64,000 nt of DNA from Apibacter raozihei (GTDB lineage: Bacteria; Bacteroidota; Bacteroidia; Flavobacteriales; Weeksellaceae). The DNA lies in the NCBI RefSeq assembly GCF_004014855.1, contig NZ_CP034930.1:2895716-2959715 (forward strand), given 5' to 3'. Shown here piece after piece: positions 33,241-41,709 of this stretch. Made by a program: the position numbers and the translations under genes. Every line of letters starts with the position of its first letter. Position 1 is the stretch's first letter. Below the pieces are notes generated by a model, which did no database searches, was not told the DNA's origin, and worked only from the letters and a program-made list of their open reading frames with translations.

Positions 33241-35292
33241 TTACCTTAAAATATTTACTAATTCTTTTTCCATTTTTTCAGTTGAAAAAGGATAAAGTGC
33301 TTTTTCTGAATTATTGCTTAATAGATTCCAAAGAGTTTCATTAGAGTACAGGTTAATTATTGAATCTGAAAACTCTTCTTTAGTATTGGCTATCAATGCT
33401 GTTTTCTCATTTTCTAAAAACATTCCTTCCGCACCAATATCAGTGGTTACTACAGGTAAAGAATATTCTAAACTTTGCCCTATTTTTCCTTTTACTCCGG
33501 CACCATATCTTAAAGGAGCAATAGATAGTTTTACTTTCGAAAACCATTTAGACACATCTTCTACATATCCTAAAAGAAAAAATCTTGGGTCTTCAAACTT
33601 TATTTTCTGCTCTTCTGTGCATTGTCCTATTATATATACGTTTAAATTTGGTAATCTCTTCCAGACTATTGGCATAATATCATTGTATAAATAATTGACG
33701 GCATCTAAATTAGGAGTATGTTTAAATCCTCCTATAAACAAAATTCCTTCACGATCGTTAAATGTTATTGCCTTATCAAGAGGTTTAATTTCATGAATAT
33801 TACTTATGATATTAATTTTATTAGCACTATAACCTAAATTAACTACTTCTTGTTTTTCTTTTTCACTAATGGCAATTATTCGATCAGATAAATTTAAGGC
33901 ATTCAATTCCTGAGCTTTTACCTTTTCGATATTTTTTAATCTTTTTTCAGTAGGCTCAAGGAATTCAAGTTCTCTTTGCAATCGCAAATAATGCAAATCT
34001 AACATGTCATATATAACCTCAGATTTAAAATTATATTTATCTAATTTTTTATACCAATGGTCAAAACATTCTGGTCTAAAAATCCATATAAAATCAGTAA
34101 TTGGTGCTATTTCCTTTAGTTGAACCTTCTCTTTATTTAATCTGTTTTTCTTGTCTAAAAAAGTTCTAATAATCTCTACACCTAAATTTTCAAAATATTT
34201 TACATATTTTTCATCAAATTCTAAACTAATATCCGTAAAAGCTAAGTATATTTTATAATTATGCTTTACTAAAATTTTGATCATTTCCGTAAACCTTCTT
34301 GATCCAGAATCTAAATCGTACTTCGGTAGTATTTGTTCAAAAATCAATATAGTTTTTATATAATTCTTATCAAGTTTTGTGTAGTTCTTATTATTACTTA
34401 CATAGTATCTTGGGGTTTTATATTTATCACCCCATCTGTTTTTAAATGTTTCTCTGTTCTTATCGATCAATTTATCTTTTGTAGTATTTCCATTTGAATA
34501 TGACATATTTTCAAAATGCACGATTTTAGATAGTGGTTGGTAATATATTTCTAATCCTTGTTCAAATTTTAATCTTGAACACAAATCTGTTTCTTCGTAA
34601 TAAGCAGGAGCATAAGATACATCAAGCAGGTTTAAATCTCCATTTGAGTTAACTCTTTTAAAAAGCAAACTACAACCTGAACAATAGTCTACTTTTCTTA
34701 AAAAGTTATAGTGAGGGTTTTCAACCACATCCAAATATCCTAAATTTACTATTTCACAGTTATCAAATATCAAGCATCCTGCCTCTTGTAATCTACCATT
34801 TGGATATATAAGCATTGAACCTACCGCTCCTACATCTTTTTTATTGGAAAATACATTTAACAAACTTGATAAGAAATCCTTTTGAACTTCCGTATCATTA
34901 TTCAACAGATATACATATTCACCTTTGGCTATACTTATTCCATTATTGATACTCAGTAGAAAACCTTCATTTTTTTCATTATTTACGAGTCGTATACCTT
35001 TGATTTTTTCTAAATATCTTAAAGAATCATCTATGCTGTTATCATTTATAACAATAATTTCAACTTTAAAGTTTTTATCCAAATTTGAATAAATAGAATA
35101 TAAACAATTTAAGGTGAACTTAATCTGGTTATATACAGGAATAATAATACTTACAAGAGGTTTTGATTCATCTGTGAACTCAAAAATATTGGTATCAAAG
35201 AAATTTAAATCAAAACTGTTAATCTTAATTTTAAGTCTGTTATTTTTTAGTCTTTTTATTTTTTTTCTGTTTTCAAAAAAGTTTTTAATCAT
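33241..35292 (-). CDS. Two-domain glycosyltransferase (GT2 fused to GT4-like)
   Basis: The 683-residue protein joins two catalytic units. Residues about 45-280 form a GT-A GT2 domain: VSIIIPVYNQIKF, then LLNNDTEVQKDF as the metal-site region and APAYYEETDLCSRLK as the catalytic acidic pair. Residues about 310-683 form a GT-B domain with GILFIGGFKHTPNLDAV and APLRYGAGVKGKIGQSLEY. Fusions of this kind occur in polysaccharide assembly where two sugars are added in sequence. Neither half shows a missing key residue. It lies between two other transferase genes in the same operon. Confidence 0.88.
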   Translation of the reverse strand: MIKNFFENRKKIKRLKNNRLKIKINSFDLNFFDTNIFEFTDESKPLVSIIIPVYNQIKFTLNCLYSIYSNLDKNFKVEIIVINDNSIDDSLRYLEKIKGIRLVNNEKNEGFLLSINNGISIAKGEYVYLLNNDTEVQKDFLSSLLNVFSNKKDVGAVGSMLIYPNGRLQEAGCLIFDNCEIVNLGYLDVVENPHYNFLRKVDYCSGCSLLFKRVNSNGDLNLLDVSYAPAYYEETDLCSRLKFEQGLEIYYQPLSKIVHFENMSYSNGNTTKDKLIDKNRETFKNRWGDKYKTPRYYVSNNKNYTKLDKNYIKTILIFEQILPKYDLDSGSRRFTEMIKILVKHNYKIYLAFTDISLEFDEKYVKYFENLGVEIIRTFLDKKNRLNKEKVQLKEIAPITDFIWIFRPECFDHWYKKLDKYNFKSEVIYDMLDLHYLRLQRELEFLEPTEKRLKNIEKVKAQELNALNLSDRIIAISEKEKQEVVNLGYSANKINIISNIHEIKPLDKAITFNDREGILFIGGFKHTPNLDAVNYLYNDIMPIVWKRLPNLNVYIIGQCTEEQKIKFEDPRFFLLGYVEDVSKWFSKVKLSIAPLRYGAGVKGKIGQSLEYSLPVVTTDIGAEGMFLENEKTALIANTKEEFSDSIINLYSNETLWNLLSNNSEKALYPFSTEKMEKELVNILR

Positions 35293-35322
35293 CCCCTAGT
35301 AATTAAATTTTTTATTTTTAAC

Positions 35323-36282
35323 TTATCGTAATTTAAAAATTTCATCAACCCATTCATCAATTGTATATTTTGATAAGATACATTTATCAATAGGAACATA
35401 TGATTTGTTAAAAAAATCAGAATTAATATTAATATTATCTTTTTCGATTATCATAATGTTATTTTCATTATAAAAATCATAATCTTTTATCGAACGATTC
35501 GTTGTTATAATTTTTTTGGATTGTGACAATGCTTCAAAAAAACGGAAGGACAATCCTTCTTGCCCTGGAACATTTACATCTAAAATAGCCATAGATTCTG
35601 ATGCCAATTTTTTAACTTCTTCCAAAGAAATATATTTTTTTGTATAAATAATATTTTCAATTTTCTTATGATTTTTACTTATTGTACCTACAATTCTAAT
35701 GTAAAATTTGTAATTATTTTCATTCAATTTTTTAGCTATTCTTTCAATTAAAGGAGCTCTATTATCATTTGAACTCACATTAAAAAGATAATATTGAAAA
35801 TTATTTGAAGGCTTTTCTATTTTACCATAAATATAATTTGTAATAAAAATATAGCCATATTTTAAACAATCTTTTTTCTCAAATGAATAAACACGATCAA
35901 ATTTATCTGAAACTTGAAGAATTCTAGGGAATTTTGATACACTATCATAATGATAAGCTATAAATTGATTAGTATGATTTCTTAATACACGAAGAGACTC
36001 ATTTGTCAAAAGATCTGCTCTTATTACCAATATGGAATCTTGTTTGCCTATTTTAACGAGTGCTTTTTCAATTGCATTTTTTTGATATTTTATTTTATTG
36101 TTTTGAGAAAATAAAAGTTTTGAGAAAAAATTTAAAATTCTATAAAAAATATTAGGGTATTTTACTTTTAATGATTTCAAATTAATATGATGTACATCAA
36201 ATCCTTTTTTAATTAATGACTTAACAATGTAGGAATCATAGCCATTAAAATCCATACTTACAAGTGTAATCTTCATTTTCAA
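35323..36282 (-). CDS. Putative glycosyltransferase (CgeB/GT-B-like)
   Basis: The 319-residue protein starts KMKITLVSMDFNGYDSYIVKSLIKKGF and has a C-terminal ANVPGQEGLSFRFFEAL-like segment (DVNVPGQEGLSFRFFEALSQ). This resembles the nucleotide-sugar end of GT-B transferases near the CgeB group, found as lipopolysaccharide biosynthesis proteins in Bacteroidota. No clear metal motif is present, as expected for GT-B. The next gene upstream ends two bases before its start. Substrate unknown. Confidence 0.65.
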   Translation of the reverse strand: MKMKITLVSMDFNGYDSYIVKSLIKKGFDVHHINLKSLKVKYPNIFYRILNFFSKLLFSQNNKIKYQKNAIEKALVKIGKQDSILVIRADLLTNESLRVLRNHTNQFIAYHYDSVSKFPRILQVSDKFDRVYSFEKKDCLKYGYIFITNYIYGKIEKPSNNFQYYLFNVSSNDNRAPLIERIAKKLNENNYKFYIRIVGTISKNHKKIENIIYTKKYISLEEVKKLASESMAILDVNVPGQEGLSFRFFEALSQSKKIITTNRSIKDYDFYNENNIMIIEKDNININSDFFNKSYVPIDKCILSKYTIDEWVDEIFKLR

Positions 36283-36284
36283 TG

Positions 36285-37283
36285 CTAAAAAATGCTTTTC
36301 AATTGTTTTTCAAAATTAGATTCCTCGTTTAGTATTTGTTCTTTATAATCAATAAAATCTTTAATACTTGAGCTATAATTATTCATTACAAACTCTATAC
36401 TTTCATTAATTTGAGGTATCAAACTTTCTGAGTACTCGAATTTATATTTTTCAGGAATATTTAAATCTTCTTGATATTTAGAAGAACCTCCTTTACCTGA
36501 TATTATAGCGCAATCCATAAGTGCTGATTCTCTTAGCATTCTATCACGTCCCGGATTATAACCAAAATCAATATATAATTTTGATTTTTTCATAATTTCA
36601 GAAACTTCTTCAGGCGTCATCTTCTCTATAGGAATCCATTGGTATGACAAATTGTAATTTTTTATTTTATCAATTTGCTTTTTACCTTTTTTAGGATTAT
36701 AAATGATAATATCTTCTTTAATTTTGGAAATATCTCCCTGAAGTATTGCCTTTTTTGTAAATACAGGATTCATATAATCGCATACTCTGTCTATCTTAGA
36801 TTCTAATACCCCTTTATCTAAAAGATATAAATAAGAACGATAAGATTGTGCCCAGTGAAATACATCAGATCTGTTTTCTAGGCCGTATTCAATTTCCTCT
36901 TTTTTTCCTACTATATACTTAGAAAAATAAAATTTTAATCCCCGATGTCTATTTTTCTTACAAATCTCATAAAAATCAACACTTAACCACCAGATAATTT
37001 TCTGTATATTGGGATAATGTGAAACATAATGAGTTAATGATTCTGGTATTATTAAAATATTATTTTTATCATCTATAACCTCTAAAGCTTCTTTTGTATC
37101 GTAGATTGTATAAGATGAAGGCTTAGGAGATTTATTTGATTTTTTATTTATATAAACCATTTGAGCATTATACTTCAACACTGTCCTTAGTTTATGACTC
37201 AGTTGATGAAGAGCTTCTGGTCCTCCAGTAGAGCTATTTGCAGGACAAATAATATATATTGTTGTTTTTGAATCTATATTCAT
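36285..37283 (-). CDS. Putative glycosyltransferase, first gene of the cluster
   Basis: This 332-residue protein begins with TIYIICPANSSTGGPEALHQ, a Gly-rich loop like that of GT-B transferases, and has a donor-side segment KKSKLYIDFGYNPGRDRMLRES followed by GGSSKYQEDLNIP. These features are common in capsule or lipopolysaccharide transferases that share little overall sequence. It heads the minus-strand run of four transferase genes and has a full promoter upstream. Activity is inferred from fold and neighbours. Confidence 0.6.
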   Translation of the reverse strand: MNIDSKTTIYIICPANSSTGGPEALHQLSHKLRTVLKYNAQMVYINKKSNKSPKPSSYTIYDTKEALEVIDDKNNILIIPESLTHYVSHYPNIQKIIWWLSVDFYEICKKNRHRGLKFYFSKYIVGKKEEIEYGLENRSDVFHWAQSYRSYLYLLDKGVLESKIDRVCDYMNPVFTKKAILQGDISKIKEDIIIYNPKKGKKQIDKIKNYNLSYQWIPIEKMTPEEVSEIMKKSKLYIDFGYNPGRDRMLRESALMDCAIISGKGGSSKYQEDLNIPEKYKFEYSESLIPQINESIEFVMNNYSSSIKDFIDYKEQILNEESNFEKQLKSIF

Positions 37284-37312
37284 TGATATTTTAAACTTCG
37301 GTAAAATTAAAT

Positions 37313-37343
37313 CAAAAATAACATATAAGCTAATATTTACAAA
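37313..37343 (-). promoter_or_regulatory. Promoter of the minus-strand glycosyltransferase operon
   Basis: TTTG (37343-37340) and TATTTTTG (37320-37313) on minus are separated by 19 bases, matching the Bacteroidota consensus. The leader to the ATG at 37283 would be about 25 bases. Confidence 0.65.
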
Positions 37344-37386
37344 TATTGTAATAAATTTACAATTGAATCAGTAATTTATAAAAAAA

Positions 37387-38004
37387 ATGCTTGGATTTGA
37401 AAATTTAAAAAACTTAATATTTACTTCTTATGCACAAAAGATAACTAAAGATAAAACAATTTATCCTTATAAAATATCATTAGAATATATTCTATCGGAT
37501 TACACTTTGATAAATAATACAAATTTATTAGAAGAACTAACTAAATTTATTAGCAATTTTAATGAGGTTGTTATTAAGTCCAACCAAGTTTTTTCATTTT
37601 GCAAAATTTTTGATACTTCTAAACCTACAAATCCTATTCTTGTACATTTAGTATCCAGTATTATTTATCAGCTGGCATTAACCTGTAATGTTGAGATAAA
37701 AGAAAGACATCATTTTAAATATGATTTATATTCCGATAAAAATCGCTTATTTCCGTTAGGTGCTGATGCTGATATAGATTATGGAACAAAAGATTTAAGA
37801 TTTAAAAATAGATATCCTTTCCCTGTAAAATTAAGACTTGAATTATCTGAAAATAAATTAAGAGGAGAAATAGTATCAAAAGAAAAAATTAATTATTCAG
37901 AAATTAACTTTAAAAAGATTAATCATAAAAATTGTATTGAAATTTTCACCCGGGTTAACAAAAGAACTGTTGCTGTCTCAATATATAAATTAAATTCAAT
38001 ATAA
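37387..38004 (+). CDS. VanW-like protein lacking the GGGxC motif
   Basis: The 205-residue protein matches the VanW family in its second half: VEIKERHHFKYDLYSDKNRLFPLG and DIDYGTKDLRFKNRYPFPVK correspond to the conserved family stretch. The family's Gly-rich GGGxCQL segment is absent: the region reads DTSKPTNPILVHLVSSIIYQL and is shorter by about 20 residues. VanW was named from glycopeptide-resistance clusters and has no proven function. It sits next to transferase genes and may have been drawn into the surface-sugar locus. It could also be a decaying copy. A bidirectional terminator follows. Confidence 0.75.
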   Translation: MLGFENLKNLIFTSYAQKITKDKTIYPYKISLEYILSDYTLINNTNLLEELTKFISNFNEVVIKSNQVFSFCKIFDTSKPTNPILVHLVSSIIYQLALTCNVEIKERHHFKYDLYSDKNRLFPLGADADIDYGTKDLRFKNRYPFPVKLRLELSENKLRGEIVSKEKINYSEINFKKINHKNCIEIFTRVNKRTVAVSIYKLNSI

Positions 38005-38008
38005 AAGT

Positions 38009-38045
38009 AAAAAGGATCTCAATCAATTGATTAAGATCCTTTTTT
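38009..38045. terminator. Bidirectional terminator
   Basis: An inverted repeat with outer stem AAAAGGATCT/AGATCCTTTT and an inner AATCAATTGATT palindrome lies between VanW (plus) and the META lipoprotein (minus), with T-runs on both sides. Confidence 0.8.
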
Positions 38046-38063
38046 ACTTTGTTAAATTATATC

Positions 38064-38585
38064 TTATAATTTTTCAAATACTAAAACCGTTTTACCGTTT
38101 GCTAAAATTGAGAGACTATTACCTTCCTCGTTAACTTCAGTAGCTGTTGATAAAGTATTTATAAATAAAGATTCATTTGAATTGTCACAAGATAGTTCTG
38201 TAAGAGATACTCTTGATATTCCTATTATATTATTATCTCTTAGGTAATAAGCTGTAAATTTATTGCAACCAGTAGTTCCATAAATTTGTTTCCAGAAATC
38301 ATCAAATCTCATCATAGGCGAATCTGTGAATAATTCAGTAGCTTTCTGATTGTTAATTGATATCAATTTCCATTTAATAACACTTTCATCTCCCAGATAA
38401 ACCATTATTTTATCTAATTTGGTTTTATTCTGCGGATGAACTGATGCTTTGGCTTTTTGAGAAGTCTTTGCTTGCTTTTTTACATTCTTTTTGGATATTT
38501 TTTTAGTTCCTGAACAATTTACAAAGAAAAGTAAGGTTAAAAGAGCTAAACAAATAAAATTAAAATTGAATAAACGTTGTTTCAT
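38064..38585 (-). CDS. META domain (HslJ-like) lipoprotein
   Basis: This 173-residue protein has a lipoprotein signal peptide with lipobox LFFVNC (Cys near 24), a Lys/Ser-rich linker, and a META domain. Residues KWKLISINNQKATELF begin that domain, and GTTGCNKFTAYYLRDNN is the hallmark CN motif. META proteins such as HslJ are linked to novobiocin resistance and motility in other bacteria, without a known mechanism. It faces the VanW gene across a shared terminator. No promoter was found upstream. Confidence 0.85.
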   Translation of the reverse strand: MKQRLFNFNFICLALLTLLFFVNCSGTKKISKKNVKKQAKTSQKAKASVHPQNKTKLDKIMVYLGDESVIKWKLISINNQKATELFTDSPMMRFDDFWKQIYGTTGCNKFTAYYLRDNNIIGISRVSLTELSCDNSNESLFINTLSTATEVNEEGNSLSILANGKTVLVFEKL

Positions 38586-38830
38586 AATTGATAGCTAATA
38601 ATTATAATGTTAAAAAATTCATTGACACAATATGAGAAGGTAAAGTTATAAAAAAACATAACAGATCCTAATTAATTTTATTAAATTTTATCTGATTATT
38701 TAGGTTGTTAAATGTGCAAAATTTATTAAATATTAATTTTATATTTAAAATTATCTATTTTAGGGAGCTTATATATTATTTTCATCACAATTTCAGTCTT
38801 TAATCTGAAAAACTTAAACTAATTAATTTA

Positions 38831-38861
38831 TTGAAATTTGAGCTCATATCCATTATCTTTG
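38831..38861 (+). promoter_or_regulatory. Promoter of the DUF2797 gene
   Basis: TTG (38831-38833) and TATCTTTG (38854-38861) are 20 bases apart, a full consensus match. The leader to the ATG at 38918 is about 50 bases. Confidence 0.7.
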
Positions 38862-38888
38862 CATTCAGCAATATGAATTTAACCTTAC

Positions 38889-38906
38889 GGTAGGATTATA
38901 CCTACC
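38889..38906 (+). promoter_or_regulatory. 5' leader hairpin near the DUF2797 start
   Basis: GGTAGG and CCTACC form a 6-bp stem with loop ATTATA, ending 11 bases before the start codon. Its position could affect ribosome access, but no known RNA family is recognised. Confidence 0.35.
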
Positions 38907-38917
38907 AATATTATTAT

Positions 38918-39712
38918 ATGACTATACCAGGTTTACTAACTAAGATGATTACTGAATATGCAAATCCTATTCAGTATTACCTGAATTTTGATGATGAAAT
39001 AATTTCAGTTAATCAACTTTTAGAAATAAAAATAAAAATTGAATTTAGTCATTATCAGTGTCTCGGATGTGGACAAGATTTAGAAATATTTGCTATGGGT
39101 TACTGTAAAAATTGTTATTTTAATTTAGCTCAGGCTGGAGACTGGATAGTAAGACCTGAATTATCAAAAGCTCATCTGGACATAGAAGACAGAAATATTG
39201 AGATTGAAAAACAAGCACAATTACAGCCTCATATAGTTTATCTAGCTAATTCAGGCGGAATAAAAGTTGGTGTTACAAGAAAATCACAGGTTCCAACCCG
39301 TTGGATAGATCAAGGGGCTGAATTTGCTCTTAAAATCGCTGAAACAGAAAACAGATATGAAGCAGGAATGATTGAAGTAGCCTTAAAAAGTCAAATATCT
39401 GATAAAACAAACTATAGAAAAATGTTGATCAATAATGTAGAGCTTTTGGATTTATCAAAAGTAAAAAACAGTTTATTTGATTTTATTCCTAAGGAATATC
39501 AGCATTTTGTTACCGAAGATAATCAAATGTTTCAGATTCATTATCCTGTTTTAAAGTATCCTTCTAAAATCAAATCCATTAATTTAAAAAAAATACCTGA
39601 ATTTGAAGGGGTACTTATCGGTATTAAAGGTCAATATTTACTGTTTGAGAATAACTTGGTATTTAATGTCAGAAGCCATGAAGGATTTGTTATAAATCTC
39701 AACATATCCTGA
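38918..39712 (+). CDS. DUF2797 domain-containing protein with Cys-rich region
   Basis: The 264-residue protein contains a Cys pair array, QCLGCGQDLEIFAMGYCKNCY, that resembles a zinc ribbon near residue 47. The DUF2797 body follows with PHIVYLANSGGIKVGVTRKSQVP and RWIDQGAEFALKIAETENRYEAG, an arrangement related in look to GIY-YIG-like segments (VYLA...GxKVGVT). No function is known for the family, although the fold hints at nucleic acid binding. It is transcribed alone from a good promoter, with a hairpin in its short leader. Confidence 0.85.
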   Translation: MTIPGLLTKMITEYANPIQYYLNFDDEIISVNQLLEIKIKIEFSHYQCLGCGQDLEIFAMGYCKNCYFNLAQAGDWIVRPELSKAHLDIEDRNIEIEKQAQLQPHIVYLANSGGIKVGVTRKSQVPTRWIDQGAEFALKIAETENRYEAGMIEVALKSQISDKTNYRKMLINNVELLDLSKVKNSLFDFIPKEYQHFVTEDNQMFQIHYPVLKYPSKIKSINLKKIPEFEGVLIGIKGQYLLFENNLVFNVRSHEGFVINLNIS

Positions 39713-39881
39713 TTGCCTAAATTTAAATTTTCATATATATTTCAATTAATTTTATTAAGATTAAATTTTACTAATATCTCAATGAATAATTAATATAAAA
39801 AATCAATTTTATACTTATAATATAAAGTTGTCTGTTTTTTCTAATTATTTATTATTAGATTTGTATTAATAATTACAAGCT

Positions 39882-41222
39882 ATGGCTGAATATAAAATGG
39901 TATTACCTCCTATGGGGGAAGGAGTAATGGAAGCTACCATTACCGGTTGGGTTAAAAATGAAGGAGATTATATTAATGAGGATGAAACTATTATTGAAAT
40001 AGCCACGGATAAGGTTGATTCGGACGTTCCTTCGCCTGTATCGGGTAAATTGATAAAAAAACTTAAAGACGTGAATGATACCTGTAATATAGGTGAAGCA
40101 TTTGCAATTCTGGAAGTGGAAGGTGTTTCTTCTGAAGATTCATTGGAAGATAAAAGTATTACTACATCCATTTCAGAATCTGAAACTATAAATAGTGAAA
40201 AAATAATCAAGGAAACTGTTAACGAACTCGAAAAGCCCTTAACTAAAGTACTTCAGGATCAGGATGATATACATGCAAAGGATAAATTCTATTCTCCTTT
40301 GGTTAAAGCTATATGTAAAGAAGAAAATATAACTCCGGAGGAGCTTGGCAACATTCAAGGAAGTGGTTTAAACGGAAGAATTACAAAAGAAGATATTCTT
40401 ACTTATGTAAAAAACAGGGCAAAATCTTCTCAAAATTCCATATCAAATGAAAATAATTCATTCATTACAACCGAATCCGTAAACAATAAATCCTACCCGG
40501 TACATGCCTGTGCAGAAGATGAAGTAATAGAGATGGATCGTATGCGTAAACTCATTGCTGAGAATATGCTAAACAGTAAGAGGATATCTCCTCATGTCAC
40601 TTCATTTGTTGAAGCTGATGTGACCAACATTGTACTATGGAGAAATAAATATAAAGATATATTTTATAAAAAAGAAGGAGAGAAATTAACCTTTACTCCT
40701 ATATTTATACAAGCCATTGTCAAGGCTATTAAAGATTTCCCAATGATCAACATTTCCGTAGAAGGAAACACAATCATTAAAAAGAAAAATATTAATATAG
40801 GAATGGCTACTGCCTTAAGCGACGGTAATTTAATCGTACCCGTTATTAAAAATGCTAATCAATTGAGCTTGTCAGGCTTAGCTAAAACAATAAATGATTT
40901 AGCTAACAGAGCCCGAAAAAACAGCCTTAAACCTGAAGATGTAAAAGGAGGTACTTATACTCTTTCAAATATTGGCAGTTTTGGAAATATTGCAGGTACA
41001 CCCATTATTAATCAGCCGGAAGTTGCTATTATGGTTGTGGGCAGCATTGTTAAAAAACCTGCTGTTATAGAAACTCCTCAGGGAGATTTAATTGGTATCA
41101 GACATAAAATGATTTTGTCTCATACCTATGACCATCGTGTAATTGATGGGGCACTTGGAGGAATGTTTGTGAAAAGAGTTTCTGATTATCTTGAAAATTT
41201 TGATATAAATACGGAAGTTTAA
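39882..41222 (+). CDS. 2-oxoacid dehydrogenase E2 (dihydrolipoamide acyltransferase)
   Basis: This 446-residue acyltransferase has a lipoyl domain (about 1-78) with the lipoylated Lys in EIATDKVDSD near residue 43, a flexible Glu/Ser-rich linker, an E1/E3 binding domain (about 138-175, FYSPLVKAICKEENI), and the catalytic domain with the active-site HxxxDG in DHRVIDG near the C-terminus. Whether it serves branched-chain 2-oxoacids, pyruvate or oxoglutarate is open; the single lipoyl domain and PPMGEGVMEATI start favour the branched-chain or oxoglutarate types. No E1 or E3 gene is adjacent. A TAGATTTG box lies 19 bases before the start. Confidence 0.9.
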   Translation: MAEYKMVLPPMGEGVMEATITGWVKNEGDYINEDETIIEIATDKVDSDVPSPVSGKLIKKLKDVNDTCNIGEAFAILEVEGVSSEDSLEDKSITTSISESETINSEKIIKETVNELEKPLTKVLQDQDDIHAKDKFYSPLVKAICKEENITPEELGNIQGSGLNGRITKEDILTYVKNRAKSSQNSISNENNSFITTESVNNKSYPVHACAEDEVIEMDRMRKLIAENMLNSKRISPHVTSFVEADVTNIVLWRNKYKDIFYKKEGEKLTFTPIFIQAIVKAIKDFPMINISVEGNTIIKKKNINIGMATALSDGNLIVPVIKNANQLSLSGLAKTINDLANRARKNSLKPEDVKGGTYTLSNIGSFGNIAGTPIINQPEVAIMVVGSIVKKPAVIETPQGDLIGIRHKMILSHTYDHRVIDGALGGMFVKRVSDYLENFDINTEV

Positions 41223-41260
41223 ATATTTTAAAACTATTGTTCTTATAAAATATAATAATC

Positions 41261-41659
41261 ATGAATAAATTTTCATTAGTATTTTTTACATTACTTTTTA
41301 TATCCAGTTGTTCAGATAATAAAAAAACAATTAATCCTTTAATCTCAAATCAAGATTCTGTTACTTCAGCTCAATCTATTTATGGGACATATTCAGGAGA
41401 AATTTCTTGTGACGACTGTGAAAGTGTTGTTTTAACTATTATGGATAATCATCATTATTCTTTGACTATACATCTGATTGGGGAAGAAAAATCTTCCCAA
41501 AGTACTATTAAAGAGGAAGGAATATATACATGGAATGCTGATAAAACCATATTATCTTTAGACAAATTTAATTTTAAGTTTAAAGTTGATCATGGTAAGC
41601 TTTATTATCTCGATCACAATATAACAATCAATGAAGATGAAGTTCTTATAAAAAAATAA
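41261..41659 (+). CDS. NlpE-like lipoprotein
   Basis: The 132-residue protein has a lipoprotein signal peptide (lipobox LFISSC, Cys near 17) and a short NlpE N-terminal domain: YGTYSGEISCDDCESVVLTI with the CxxC pair, followed by Trp/Lys-rich beta strands. In E. coli NlpE is a sensor of surface contact and lipoprotein traffic for the Cpx system, and is linked with copper. Here only the N-terminal domain is present. It lies 38 bases after the E2 gene, with a strong terminator after it. Confidence 0.8.
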   Translation: MNKFSLVFFTLLFISSCSDNKKTINPLISNQDSVTSAQSIYGTYSGEISCDDCESVVLTIMDNHHYSLTIHLIGEEKSSQSTIKEEGIYTWNADKTILSLDKFNFKFKVDHGKLYYLDHNITINEDEVLIKK

Positions 41660-41664
41660 TAACT

Positions 41665-41702
41665 AAAAAAAACAAATATCCGGACAGATATTTGTTTTTT
41701 TT
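41665..41702. terminator. Bidirectional terminator
   Basis: A 16-bp perfect stem (41665-41680 with 41687-41702) with loop CGGACA separates the convergent NlpE-like and GH3 genes, with A and T runs serving both strands. Confidence 0.85.
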
Positions 41703-41709
41703 AGTTTGA

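Larger units (their letters stand above)
38586..38917. other. Intergenic region between META lipoprotein and DUF2797 gene
   Basis: No ORF is supported. The right half contains the DUF2797 promoter (38831-38861) and a 5' leader hairpin (38889-38906). The left half, toward the META gene, is AT-rich; no clear minus-strand promoter was found there. Confidence 0.5.
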
